DNA of 64,000 bases from Lycorma delicatula (lineage: Eukaryota; Arthropoda; Insecta; Hemiptera; Fulgoridae): positions 142,704,036 to 142,768,035 of the forward strand of contig NC_134458.1 in the NCBI RefSeq assembly GCF_047948215.1. The letters run 5' to 3'. The notes below the pieces were generated by a model. That model made no database searches, was not told the DNA's origin, and saw only the letters and a program-made list of their open reading frames with translations. The position numbers were made by a program, and so were the translations under genes. This document shows positions 1-11,638 of the stretch, in pieces (the first letter of the stretch is position 1; each line of letters opens with the position of its first letter).

Positions 1-317
1 TTATTTCAATTTTTTAAACAGATGGCAGTCATTCAGACCTAAGTCTAGATTGTATTGTAGATAACTAAATGTTGCAACTGAATTTTCTTAGTAACCATTG
101 TCATAGGGCAGAATGTGGATGCTTATCGTGCAACAATTCAATACTTTTTAACCAATAATTCACTCATTTTGCATTTTGGATAGCGCAGCACTACTTGCGG
201 ATCATTTACGTGCACCATCAACCTGTCGTATAAACAGATTTTTATCTGTTAAACTATTCACATCAATGATAATCATTTGAGATATTGCGATTTCATATTT
301 TTAATGACTTGCTTTCT

Positions 318-1990
318 TCTTCTTCTTGAACTGGCCATGGCCACCTTAAGACCACAATAAATATCTTAATAAATTTTTCTCCTTTGACTTACTTTCGTTC
401 CAATATTTTTTCATTCTTCTCTATGTTTTCGCTTTCTTTCTTTGTTCCATCTGTACCCATATTTCTTTTTCGGTTTTGTCTGGAAATCCTTGTTTTCTAA
501 AATAATATTTCTAAATTTATTTTTATCTATGATTGTTTCTTCCGTGATATTTAGCTCTCTCATATCTCTTTAAAGCTTCATTAAACCAGATGTTTTTAGT
601 TTTTTGATTATTGACAAAATTAAAAACTCTTTTAATTAGTCTTTTTTCTTCCGTTCTTCAAAGATGTCAAAAAAAAAATCAGTCTTCTTTTTCTTATAAC
701 ATATGAAAGTCTGTCATTAAATTTATAAAACTTTATTTTTTTCTAATCCTCCATTTGTTTTCTTCAATTTTAACTGGTCGTAATATTTTTGTTAATATTT
801 TCCTCTCTTTCTTTTCTAGTTCTTCAATTTCGCCTTTTTTATTCATATATAAACATTCAGAGGCATTCAGGTCTAGTACTGTATTATAATGCCTAATTTT
901 TGTTTTGCTGGAAATTGATTTTTTTTTTTACCGTATAAATGCTTTGTTAAGTGATATGCAAGATCAGTTTTACTAGCTCTAACTTTACTCGATTATTTAT
1001 TTAAAGCGTTGGATTTAATTTCACGTAGATATTATTTTTATTGACTTTATTAATTTTTCTATATTCGGTTTTAAAAGTCTTCGTAGAATTTTTAATATTT
1101 ATCATAAATTCAGTTTTTGAAAGAAATTTGTAAACCTGTATTTTATAGCTAACATTTTTAAAAGAGTAATTTGTATTTCCATAGTTTTAATATCCGGGGA
1201 TAGAATTGCCAGATCATCTGCAAGGCAAACAATTAATTTTGAGATTCTTATCCTTACTTCCTAGTTTCAGATTTTCTAATTTAAAAATTTCCATCTGTTT
1301 GTTTCATGCTTTAATTAATTTTCCAAATTTATATTAAACAGTAAGGGTGATAGATTTTCACCTTGCCTTACACCTGTTTGACGATTCAAAGCTTAGTCCT
1401 TGAAATTATATTTTTGAAAAAGTATTGTGAGGGTTTCTTTTTACTAAATTCAACGTTTTATTGTGTACTCCAAATTACTCTTAATATCTTAAACAAAGAA
1501 AACTTTTCTATCTATTGAATCATAGGCCTTTTGAAAATTCACAAAGATGATAACAATATTTTTACCCCTTTTGCAGTAATCTCTAATAATTGTTTTTAAA
1601 CTAAAAATTGCTCTGAACAAAACCATCCCTTTCTGAAACCTACCTAGAATTCTCCAATTTGGGATTGTAGTTATTCTTCTAAAATATTAAATTTTTTTTT
1701 TGTGATAATTTAAGTTATAGGTAAAAATGAGCTGCCTCTATTTTTATTTACGTCATTTCTATCATCTTTTTGTATGGAGAGGGTGTATGAGAGCACTTTT
1801 CCAATCAACAGGAATCTTTTTTTCTTTTCAGATTTGAATAAATTACTTTTCTAAGCTTTCAATGATTGTTTCATCTGCATGTTTCCACATTTCAGCAATA
1901 ATTGAGCCTTCAAGATATGCTTTATTATTTTTTTAAGGTTTCAATTTTTTCTTACAAGTTCATTTTATCTTAATCATCATTTTTGCAATC
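318..1990 (-). mobile_element. LINE (non-LTR retrotransposon) fragment with reverse transcriptase domain, degenerate
   Basis: Reverse transcriptase of a non-LTR retrotransposon, which would copy element RNA into the genome by target-primed reverse transcription. Read on the minus strand, blocks occur in the usual order: IPVDWKSALIHPL near 1800, FVNFQKAYDSID near 1535, TGVRQGENLSPLL at 1341-1379 and the catalytic LADDLAIL box at 1201-1230. Downstream comes a conserved C-terminal region (NASECLYMNKKGEIEELEK near 850, then WNKERKRKHREE near 450). The copy ends in a GAA-rich tail at about 318. It is truncated at the 5' side and has several frameshifts and stops, so it is dead. The C-terminal blocks match three other minus-strand fragments in this window. 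The clade assignment is uncertain. Confidence 0.8.
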
Positions 1991-2341
1991 AACTTTTTTT
2001 TCGATGGATACATTTAATATATTTAAATATGATTTAGATTGTATTACTTTTTTTTTTATTATTCACATATTTTTGTATATGCTGTGCTTTATGTTTTTAA
2101 AACGATTATTATTACAAAATATAGATGATAATAAACTGTATAATATTACTGGATATTATTCCTCTACCATTTCTAAAGGACAGGATAAATTTCTAACTCA
2201 TCCTGTCTAACGTAACCGCAAGTCGCAGGTGGTGGTGTACAACTTCCCAAGACGCCATCCACAATCAATGCCATTTGCCATGCAATTCCATGCTATGTTA
2301 TACCAAATTACAAACACATCAATCATCAGGGTTACTCCTCT

Positions 2342-2384
<43 letters not shown>

Positions 2385-2628
2385 AACGTACACACCACAC
2401 GCTCTCGGATATTTGTATGCACTGAATTATTACATCCATTCTATCCCTAATTTTTTTTATTAAAATTCCCCTCTAGTGTCATTAGTAAAAACAATTTCGC
2501 CTTCTTGTTATTATTTTTTTAACAATCCATTATATTTCTGTTTTTTATTGATATTTTAAGTAAACGTACTGTTGATCTAATATTATTATTATTATAAAGC
2601 TGTCGATATTCTTTGTTTATATTATCTT
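1983..2628. other. AT-rich spacer with a CA microsatellite
   Basis: Apart from the CA tract listed separately I see no coding signal or recognisable repeat. Short open frames here translate the CA tract into alternating His-Thr or Cys-Val and are not genes. Confidence 0.6.
2344..2382. repeat. (CA)n microsatellite
   Basis: About 19 uninterrupted CA dinucleotides. Likely length-polymorphic. Confidence 0.97.
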
Positions 2629-2822
2629 TAAACGCCTGTTTTTTTTTGTTTTTTTTTTAAACCTCCGGATCCACCGTTAGGTATTCTTCAGAGGATGAGA
2701 TGAATGATTTGTAGCGTGTGTGAAAATGCCATGCCTGACCGGGATTCGAACCCGGGACCTCCGGATGAAAGGCCGAGACGCTACCACTCGCGCCACGGAG
2801 GCCGGCGTGTAAACGCCTGTTT
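2629..2822 (-). mobile_element. SINE-A copy 1, tRNA-derived, with 13-bp target-site duplication
   Basis: Short interspersed element read on the minus strand. The head resembles a tRNA gene: an A box (TGGCGCGAGTGGTAGCG, 2779-2795) and a B box (GGTTCGAATCC, 2742-2752) form an internal RNA polymerase III promoter. A non-tRNA tail follows, with CATCCTCTGAAGAAT and GGAGGTT, and then an A-rich end (the T-rich run at 2642-2658 on the plus strand). The 13-bp direct repeat TAAACGCCTGTTT flanks the element at 2629-2641 and 2810-2822, which shows insertion by target-primed reverse transcription. SINEs encode no protein and use LINE enzymes. An annotation program may call this a tRNA, but the tail and flanking duplication argue against a functional tRNA gene. 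Confidence 0.92.
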
Positions 2823-2865
2823 GCACGAAGGTTTAGTAACGGAGAAGCTGAATGAAAGGAACCTC

Positions 2866-3275
2866 AGTTGAGGTAATCTAAAGACACTGTATGAATATAC
2901 TTACGAAAAAATCAATTTTTTTTTATTTAAGCCTTAAACGCTTAATTTGTAAGTGATTTTGAATTTTATCGTAACATGAACTTTCATGGTAACAAACTTT
3001 CACTTTATGGTGAACTTTCATGTTAGCATGAAATGAATTTTAGTTGAGGTAATCTAAAGACAGTATGAATAAACTTTTATGGAGAAATCAATTTTTTGTT
3101 TTAATTAGATAATTTTTTTTATTTAAGTTTTAAACGCTTAATTTGTAAACTGGTTTAGTTGTTTTGACTTTATGAACATGAACTTTCACTTATGGTGAAC
3201 TTTCATAGTAACATGAAATCAATTTTAGTTGAGGTAATTTATAGACAGAATGAATAAAGTTATGGAGAAAAATTT
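2866..3275. repeat. Tandem repeat, ~180-bp unit, 2.3 copies
   Basis: Three successive units begin with the same AGTTGAGGTAAT motif, at 2866, 3042 and 3227. Units one and two are 176 and 185 bp long and share blocks in the same order: a TATGAATA stretch, TAAACGCTTAATTTGTAA, and repeated ATGAACTTTCA elements. The third unit is cut after about 50 bp and runs into a poly-T tract. Each unit also contains shorter internal repeats of an ACTTTCA motif. Satellite-like, no coding capacity seen. Confidence 0.85.
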
Positions 3276-3284
3276 TTTTTTTTT

Positions 3285-3560
3285 TTTTTAAATGAGAACC
3301 ACGTAAAGCAACATTTTGTATTCATTTCTTTCTCTTTTGTCCGTTTTCTTTTCTATTCTTTCAATAGTTCATTATTCTTCCTCTTTGTTTTTGGTTTCTC
3401 TTTTCTGACCAGACGTTGGTTTCTTTTGTCTCTTTCTACTGAAAACCCTTGAAATAATGTACCATTTTATTTTTTCAGATATTTTCATTTTTATATCTTT
3501 TATCATGATTTATATTCTTTACATTTTCATCTCCAACCAAATTTATTTATTCTAGATTCG
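3285..3560 (-). mobile_element. LINE C-terminal fragment, same family as the element near position 1000
   Basis: The minus-strand translation, with frameshifts, gives HYFKGFQ, then VWSEKRNQKQRGRIMNY and KNRKENGQKREK. This basic C-terminal signature also ends the first LINE (WNKERKRKHREE). No reverse transcriptase core is present; only the 3' end of the element was copied or survives. Stops and frame changes show that it is inactive. Confidence 0.6.
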
Positions 3561-4356
3561 TTAGTGAATGATCGAGCTACTTTGTTCTTATTTATTATAA
3601 TATTAAAATTAAAATGATAATGATAAAATTGAATGACAAATAACTCATTATTTAACTGTCATGCCTTGCTTTAACAAATATTAAAATATATAATAATATT
3701 TAGTTAATAATAATATTTATTAATGTCATTTCTATGGTAATGCACATTGTTGACTCGAATATAACGTGGGATGTACTTTCAAAAATTTTAATAAGTTATC
3801 ACGTAATTTATTTCGTAAATTTAGATTACAGTTAGAAAATCTATCCTTGAGATTGTGTTCATTAATGTTTAATTGATTCTATTTTAGTTCCTAATATGTA
3901 ATTGACAATTAAGAACTTATTACTTTTACTTTTTTTCTAGAAAGATATTATTGCGCAAGAACAATTAATTCTTTTAAGTGTATTTGCCTTAAATTTTGAT
4001 TTTGTATTGGTACTTGAATATAAATAATCATAGTTGGATCAAGTATCAACAGTTAATTTGTTAATAATTTTTAACTATGATAAACTAAACGATATTTCAT
4101 CTTTAAAAAAAATCCTATTGAATAAAAAAAAAAACAATGAATTTAATGTAAAACTACTTCAAAATTTTTTAAAGTAAACCGTTTGTTATTACTCTTTTAT
4201 TCGTTATGAAGTTGTCGTTATTCAATGTCTATCCCTATCTTAAAACAGCTGTTAACACGATAGTAACAGCCGTTTAAAGATAAGGTGGCGGTTATAGGGT
4301 GTTTATTTTACTATTATATTTGTTTAGAAATTTATACCTTATAGTATTACACAATT
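3561..4356. other. AT-rich spacer, nothing recognised
   Basis: No coding signal, RNA gene or clear repeat seen. The sequence is very AT-rich with short homopolymer runs. Confidence 0.5.
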
Positions 4357-4645
4357 TTATTTGCTTTTTAAAATAATTTCTTTTTGACTTTTAGAAAAAA
4401 AAAGGAAAGTATCTTTAACATAAGATTCTAAGTAGAAAATAGTGTTTCCACGGTAATCGAAATACAAAGATGATTTAGCTGTACCTCTGATATCCCTTCT
4501 TGCTACATATACGTGCTTGCAACCACCCAAAATCCCTTGTGAGCCCTTTGTCTTGTACACTACGAATTGACACCTAGCAGGATACAAGAATGATAGCCCT
4601 CATAGGTCCGAAACACCATCGTTCTTCAGGCGCACATCTGCAACC
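4357..4645 (-). pseudogene. Unidentified protein fragment (orphan open frame)
   Basis: A 76-codon open frame on the minus strand starts at MYPARCQFVVYK; the same frame can be read upstream (DVRLKNDGVSDL) through one stop. Composition (GSQGILGGCKHVYVARRD, then SLYFDYRGN) is more protein-like and less AT-biased than neighbouring spurious frames. The two cysteines and aromatic spacing do not match a domain I can name. It could be a fossil exon or part of a transposon protein. No splice sites or partner exons were identified, and function is unknown. Confidence 0.25.
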
Positions 4646-6050
4646 ACAAATAATAAAATAACAACGAAAAATACATCTTCCTTGTTGTTAGGGTTTACAA
4701 CCTAAGATGGATCGCTCCACAACAATAATACTGAAAAAATAAAATAGAAAAGCATGTAACATTTTTATAAATATTCATAAAACTAAATTTTATAAGTTTT
4801 TGTTATTTATTATTAATAATTTCTATTAAATTTTTAAGATATTATTAAACTACAAAATAGTATTAATTTAGAAAGAAAAAACAAGTATTAATGAAGGGTC
4901 ATTGAAATGTTATTTCAGGAAATTTTATATCCTTGTTCACTTAATTTTTTTTTGTATATTTACTTGTCCAGAATTTTAATAATTATGAAATATTACAGCG
5001 ACTGATTGCGTTATTTATTTTATTGTTTTCACAACTTGAAAACAGTTTTCCTATGGTGATAAAATAATTCGAACATCGTAATTTGGTTATTTGGAATAAT
5101 TCTTTCTTTAACGATAGCAAATTATTCTGACCTTGAGATTGCAGTTAACCTCTGATCTGATTTCCTGATTATATTTATTGTAAATTTAAACAAATGTGAT
5201 AGGACGTGTTTTAATTGTAAAAATGGAATAATTATTAAATATTTAATATGTAAAAAATCATTATAATGTAACCTTTTCCAAACTCTAAAAATTGGCAATT
5301 GTGGTTTTTGTTATCGTGTGCCCTCCCCACACGCATATAATTGGTACTGGTAATTTAAATCTGTATTTTAAAGAATAGATTGTAATCTTGACCTTGAAGC
5401 TTAAGAGTTGATGACTAATGATTTTCTTTTGAAGTTGCTGTGTGGATCGTTCGCAGCAGTAATATTTAATCACGTTTTTTTTTTTTGTTTACAAATAAAA
5501 CTTCATTCATATTATAATAGTAGGTTTTTTTTAAAATTATACATCAGCTTATTCAGAAGAACATATCAGCTGTGTTTTTGTTCGTTCTTTTTGTAACCTG
5601 ACGGAAGATAGGCATTATTTGAAAACGACTGCATTTACCGGCCGAATAATATAATACTATTGGTCCAAAAACGCCCAAATTAGGAGTAAAAAGTTTGATA
5701 AAACCAATTCGCGTTTATCACATGCATGAGCGTAAAAGTTGAGGTAGGTTAAATAATACAACAAAAAAGGTTTTTTTTAATTTTTTAAAAATTAATTAAT
5801 AATTTTAGTAAAATAAGATCTGTATCTTTTTTTTATTGTTTTCAGAAACGATTTTCATAAAACTAGTTTTACACTTATCGGCAAAGATAAATTTAAAATG
5901 TGACCAGAACAGTATTTCGACATAATATGCTTATTTACTCATAATAACTTTCTGTTATATTAAGTTTTACTCTATTGTTTATGTATGCTTGTAGTTTATT
6001 GGTTAACAACATTGATTTACATATTTTTAATTTCGTTCCGACCACTACGG
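4646..6050. other. AT-rich spacer, nothing recognised
   Basis: Open frames here are short, rich in Phe, Leu and Lys, and come from T-rich or A-rich DNA. No promoter, repeat boundary or RNA gene could be supported. Confidence 0.5.
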
Positions 6051-6054
6051 ATAA

Positions 6055-6790
6055 TGTTTGCATAATTTTGACTTACTTTTCTTTTCCCAAAATGTTTCCA
6101 ATCTTTTTATGTGCTTTCGCCTTTCTTTCGTTGATCTATTCAGGTTTATACACTTCTTTTTTGTTCTCTGTAGAAACTTAAATTCTCGAATTGTTTTTCT
6201 AAATTTACCTTTGTCTTTACACAGATCCTTAGAAATGTTTAATGATTTTAGATCGGTTTCTATTTCTTTAAACCGGTCGGTCTTTGTTGCTCTCACAAAG
6301 CCACAAATGAAATACTGAAATACACAAACAAAGGCCAAATGAAATACTTGTTTTGTTAATCTTTAGTTGTTCATTCTACATAAATGTCCATGAAACTGTA
6401 CTTCTTTGCCGGATTAAGTGCCCTATTTTTTCTGTATATTTGTAAATTTATTTTTCACTTTTCACTTTGTAAACTCCATATTTTGTCCATAATTTTTTTT
6501 TTAAATTCTGTTTTCTACTTTTGCTATTTCTTGTTCTGAAAAAAATTGCAAATATTCTGCCTCATACAGTCTTCTGGTAGGACTACAGTCTTATAGTGTC
6601 TTCTATTTGGAGTTATATATCGGGGATTTTTTATTGTAAATGATCTTCGTGAGATAATAGGCCGTTTCTATTTTCTATTCTTCATCAATTATTTTTAATT
6701 TATATTCGTTATGATCTCTCCCAAATATTTAAATTTTTGAACTCTACTTATTTCCTTGTTGTGGGAAATTTTACGAGTTTGAGTTCTGTT
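6055..6790 (-). mobile_element. LINE C-terminal fragment, same family as the element near position 1000
   Basis: The minus-strand translation gives FKYLGEIIT, then TPNRRHYKTVVLPE (the counterpart of the block before NASECLYM in the first copy), and finally a basic tail with STKERRKHIKRLETFWEKK. The order agrees with a LINE open frame downstream of the reverse transcriptase catalytic core. The core itself is absent. Several frameshifts and stops interrupt it. A 97-codon frame at 6045-6338 is the best-preserved piece but begins outside the true protein frame. Confidence 0.65.
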
Positions 6791-7022
6791 CTCTTTGTCA
6801 TTAATGGATATACATTATTATTGATTTACATTGTTATACGTATTTTTACAAAAAAATTTTTATTAAGAAAAAAAATAAAAAGATTTAATATTAAATATTT
6901 TTAACGTTTACTGTGCATTTCAGCATAATAACCTATCCTATTTCTAGTATCAATGATAATACATATCAAAATTTGTTTACTTAAGAAATCTGCACATAAA
7001 TATGTATATTACATTAACAAAT

Positions 7023-7830
7023 ATTATAGGATCAATCCATTTGAAGTGTCCCAAAAAGATATAAGCTAGTTGCTTGACCAATTCAAAAGAAAATTTTAAC
7101 TTACCCACTTGTTTCCTACATTTGTCAGGAACTTAAAACTATTATTTTTAATATTTTTATTTAAACAGTTTATCTGTGGCGGCAATTTTTGTTACGGTGC
7201 GAACACATATTTTTAAGGGTTTACGAAAAAAATCATAACTAAAAGACTATTGGTCCTAGAAGGATAAAACAAAAAGCAAATTATTCATATTTTCGCAAGG
7301 TAAAAGACTGGTCTAGTAGTTTTTTTTTTACCTATATCTCTTTTTTTATGAGAAAATTGCCAATAAAATTTAACATGAAAAACGGTGAAATTTCACTTTT
7401 GGTAATTTTTTTCAAGAGGCAGGGATGGCATACACGGTTTGAATTATTTTTTAATATATAGATATATGTTAGTAGTTTTACCATAAATAATATTAACGGT
7501 GACATGCTTACCCCTAAATCTTTATGATTTTTTGAAAATTAATGTTTTTTTAAAAATATATTTTAGTTTCAAATAATCTGATGGGACTGGTGATAAAAAT
7601 CTCAAATTTGCACAACTTACAGTGTTTTTCTAGATGTTTATGGCAAAACAAATGTTTCTTGTGTATTGTACTAAAAAAAGAGTTATAGTCTCTCAAAAAT
7701 CACAAAAAACCTGTTAAACACGATACCATTTTGACTCACTAAATAAGTGCTCCAAGTGGGTTCTTGTCTTCTTTGCACTTTATATTTTTTTTTATTTTTA
7801 GGCTCTATGTTGTTGAAGTTGACGTTTTCA
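7023..7830 (+). repeat. Left arm of the ~0.8-kb inverted repeat
   Basis: Reverse complement matches 8960-9751 over nearly its whole length. The inner limit is fuzzy because similarity decays after the segment that reads as AAGTGCAAAGAAGACAAGAA on the opposite strand. Confidence 0.85.
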
Positions 7831-8203
7831 ATATTTTTAAAATAGTTTTTTTTTTAATTATTAATGATAGGTTGTAATTTAATAATTTAGCCTATACCAG
7901 TAACCTGATACAATTTTGATTCAAAAATGGTTGTAAACCTTCCAAACTGAGATTTCAACGAGAAGCCTACATATTTTTTCAAGATTTTATTTTTATATTG
8001 GTTTATTTTTGTAAACACTATCGAAGAAAAAATAAATTGTGGCAAAATTTTAATAATTCTTCAATGAAATAGCGTGTTTTTGTAGCAATGAAATTTTATT
8101 ATTTAGGGTGTTTAACCAACAGCTGTGATATCTCTTCTGATAATTCTCTTGAAATTGTGTGAGAACGACCCGTCACTACGGATGCTCCGTATATACGGAT
8201 ACT

Positions 8204-8235
8204 ACAATTGGATGCTACAAGCAGCATCCAATTGT
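8204..8235. repeat. Perfect hairpin, 13-bp stem
   Basis: ACAATTGGATGCT and its exact reverse complement are separated by a 6-nt loop. It lies in the unique centre of the long-inverted-repeat element, close to the palindrome TCCGTATATACGGA at 8186-8199. Confidence 0.85.
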
Positions 8236-8959
8236 TCAATATTGTGATGTGTAGCAATATATTGCTCTTGGTCTTCGCAGTCATATAGTTCTTTGTTCTG
8301 CTAAGAAAAAATAATTTTGAAACAGTTAACACAAAGACATTTTCCAGGAACTAAATTTAAATTTGGAAAATTTGTTCTATAAGATGTTGCGCTAATGTTA
8401 TTTGTCTTCAGTTTTTCTTAACTGTTTTTTAAAGGGTCACAACAGAACTGTCCATACAGGTAACTGAATTTGACAAAAACATTTTTTCATAATATTTACA
8501 AACACTAGTGACATCTAAATAAACACGTAAAAAAAGTAAGCTTTTTGGTTTTCATCACTAAATTAACAGATTTTAATGAGTTCTTTTGCCACTGTACCAT
8601 GCAATGTTTTATAACAATCTTCATTCACAAAAATTCCTATGGAACATTGTTCTTCCATTGTTTTGTGTGAAATTACTTGAAAATAATGCAAACATTTAAC
8701 TGACTAAAAATTTGCTAATATAATATTATTAAGTAAAACCTATTTATTTAATAAACAATTCCAAACACAGGACGAAATTTCAGATACTCGGTAAAGATGT
8801 TAACAGGTCACTGACTAATGTCAGACTGACTAGTATGGAACTGCGAATCAAAATGATGCAACAAGCGTAAATGAGTATGTTGCAACATGAATTTTCCTGA
8901 CCGCTGGAGATGACTTCAAACGCCTGTTATAACATGAATACTACAGTTGAGTGGTTCAA

Positions 8960-9751
8960 ACAAGTCTATTTCAACTATAGATATAAGTATAAAAATATTT
9001 AAGTGCCAAGAAGACAAGAAACCCCCTTGGAGAACTTATTTAGTGAGTTAAAATGGTATCGCTTTTAACAGCTTTTTCGTGATTTTTGAGAGATTATAAC
9101 TCTTTTTTTAGTACAATACACAAGAAACTTTTGTTTTGCCATAAACATCTAGAAAAACACTATAAGTTGTGCAAATTTGAGATGTTTATCACCAGCCCCA
9201 TCAGATTATTTGAAACTAAAATATATTTTTAAAAAAACATTAATTTTCAAAAATTCATAAAGATTTAAGGGTAAGCATGTCACCGTTAATATTATTTATG
9301 GTAAAACTACTAACATATATCTATATATAAAAAAATAATTCAAACCGTGTATGCCATCTCTGCCTCTTGAAAAAAATTACCAAAAGTGAAATTTCACCGT
9401 TTTTCATGTTCAATTTTATTGGCAATTTTCTCATAAAAAAAGAGATATGTGTAAAAAAAAAACTACTAGACCAGTCTTTTACCTTGCGAAAATGTGAATA
9501 ATTTGCTTTTTGTTTTATCCTTCTAGGACCAATAGATTTTTAGTTATGATTTTTTTCGTAAACCCTTAAAAATAGTTGTGCGCACCGTAACAAAAATTGC
9601 CGCCACAGGGAAACTGCTTAAATAAAAAATAAAATAAAAAAATAGTTTTAAGATCCTGAGACATGTAGGAAACAAGTGAGTAAGTTTCAGTTATTTTTGA
9701 ATTGATCAAGCAACTACCCTTGGGTCATTTCAAATGGATTGACCCTATAAT
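8960..9751 (-). repeat. Right arm of the ~0.8-kb inverted repeat
   Basis: Inverted partner of 7023-7830. It ends in GGATTGACCCTATAAT, the complement of the left boundary with one substitution. Confidence 0.85.
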
Positions 9752-11570
9752 TAAAATTATTGAGCATATTTTATTGAAATAAGAATTTATACAATAACCT
9801 ATTTTAGAGAGAGTCGGTTCTGTAGTTTTGTAGTGTTTTTTATATATATATATATTATATATATATATATATATTATTTATTTTTTAAATTAGTATTTAT
9901 TATTTGTTCAGTACCTTTTTTTAATTTATCTATGTTTATTTTTTGTATACTATTTTTCAGTATCTACTGATGATGAATATTTATTAATAGAAATGATCAT
10001 ATAGTTTTATATTTAACGTAATTTTTTTTTAAACTTTATATATTTTCTTATTTGCAATTCATTTTAATAACGGTTTAGTATAGGACTCCTTTAAAATACT
10101 TATTGACTAAAAGCATTTTTGGCATTTTAATTCGTAGAATACTTATTCATTGCATGAACAAATAAAAATAAGCGAAATATTTTAAAATTATAAAGTACAT
10201 GTGAGTCTGTTGTTTAACTTACATAAGAATCTTGTGAAGCCTTTTATAAGTAAATGCATAAAAAAAAATTAAGTTTTTAAACAAGAAAAACATATTATTT
10301 TTAAATTTTAATATATATATATATATATATATATTTATTTTTACAGAAAACCCCATTAAATGTTTGAAGTTTCTTTTACGTTTTACTGTTTAATAGTTCT
10401 ATATTTTTCTGGTTATATATATATATTACAGAAATAAGGAAATAACAATTATTAACTTTACAGTTGTTTGATCGATTTTGAACGTTGCTGTTTATTTGTT
10501 ATAGTCTGAGGTGTCCCAGCTAATAAGCTGCCAAAGTCAGCTGTTGTTCACTGAATTGAGACACAGCAAGCCAACCAGGCAAGCGTATATACCCACCGCA
10601 TAGTAAACCGAATATAATTTTCTGAAACCCACAATAACAACAACAACAACAACCCTGTCGACTTCATATAGAGCTTTCTCTTCTATATATCCTTCCTTTC
10701 TAGTTAATGACAAAAGGTGTGAGTGAATATTACATCGGTGTAATAAGAATATTCTCAGTTTCGACCTCATATCAAAAGTTTATTCTCCAAGTCTCATATT
10801 GGGCGGAGGTGGTTTGTTGGCTCGGTTGGTTAAGAAACAAGAAACATAACGGTAAAGCGAGAGAGAAAGATTATGTTGAGGGAATGAGTAAGTGAATAAG
10901 AGAAAATACTGAGAAAATGGTGGTAATGTTATGCCAACTGCTATTGCTGCATGGTACTTGCGCGTCTTCTCGTTTGGTCTTGGGTATCATTTCCAGTTGT
11001 GGTTACAGCCACAAACACATCTTCCTTTGATTTCTAGCTCTGTCTCTCTCATTACTCTCTCTTTTTCTATCTATGTGGTCTCTCTGCGCTATTTTGTGTT
11101 TGTGTATTTTACGTTAATTAATGATCAACAACTTTTTGGCCCGATGTCTTGATTTCAAATCTCTCTCTACCTTTCTGTGGTCATTATACACTTCAGTTAA
11201 TTATTATACTTTATTGACTTTTGAGTTATTGTTTTTCACCCTTTACCTGCATATTTACTCCTCATATAAGTTTTTTTTCTATTGACAGTTAGAAAATAAA
11301 ACACAATACAGATTGAATTGTTTAATAGAGAAGTTTTTTAAACTTCGTCATATATAAATTACCCCTTCATTTCAGTAGATCACATTGTTATCAGATCGAT
11401 TTTAGTACTAGAATAAAATAAATAGTGTTATATATTTTTTAAACGTTACTGGCGATTGTATATTATATGTTGTTTTTTATGTGGTTGTTTTCTTATACGC
11501 TATTTCCATGTGTAGACAGATTTCAGTTGCCAATTTCACCAACGTTTTAATAATATATTCATTTAAATAG
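9752..11570. other. AT-rich spacer with TA and CAA microsatellites
   Basis: Holds TA tracts at about 9840-9874 and 10312-10335 and a CAA tract at about 10625-10653. A slightly GC-richer part (10540-11150) has open frames of 62-78 codons without recognisable motifs. No gene is supported. Confidence 0.5.
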
Positions 11571-11576
11571 TGTCTC

Positions 11577-11638
11577 AGCTTTTTTATCCGGATGTCTCGG
11601 GTTCGAATCCCTATTAGGCTTGGCATTTTTCATACTCT
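11577..11638 (+). mobile_element. SINE-A fragment (B-box region)
   Basis: Matches the SINE-A segment around the B box in plus orientation: ATCCGGATGTCTCGGGTTCG, then AATCC, then a GGCTTGGCATTTT stretch. The A-box half and the tail are missing, so this is a short relic of the family. Confidence 0.65.

Larger units (their letters stand above)
7023..9751. mobile_element. Long-inverted-repeat DNA element (foldback-like), ~2.7 kb
   Basis: The ends are inverted copies of each other: the left arm runs from 7023 to about 7830 and the right arm from about 8960 to 9751. The arms agree closely, differing by scattered substitutions and short indels; the outer end on each side reads AGG(A/G)TCAATCCATTTGAA inwards from the boundary. 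Both arms contain the same landmarks, such as GGCGGCAATTTTTGTTACGG and CACTTTTGGTAATTTTTTTC-like stretches. About 1.1 kb of unique DNA lies between, with a 77-codon minus-strand open frame of unknown meaning (8099-8332) and a perfect hairpin. This architecture fits a non-autonomous DNA transposon with very long terminal inverted repeats (foldback or Mutator-like). The superfamily cannot be assigned because no target-site duplication is unambiguous. Confidence 0.8.

Noticed and set aside
2207..2463. Open frames of 62-73 codons around the CA tract
   Set aside because: Translate a microsatellite into dipeptide repeats; no other support.
2706..2806. tRNA gene on the minus strand
   Set aside because: A and B boxes are tRNA-like, but the same sequence with the same non-tRNA tail recurs at 28703 and 54431 and has target-site duplications. 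It is a SINE.
9966..10010. Hammerhead-like CTGATGA followed by GAAA
   Set aside because: No stem I or helix II pairing could be drawn around it.
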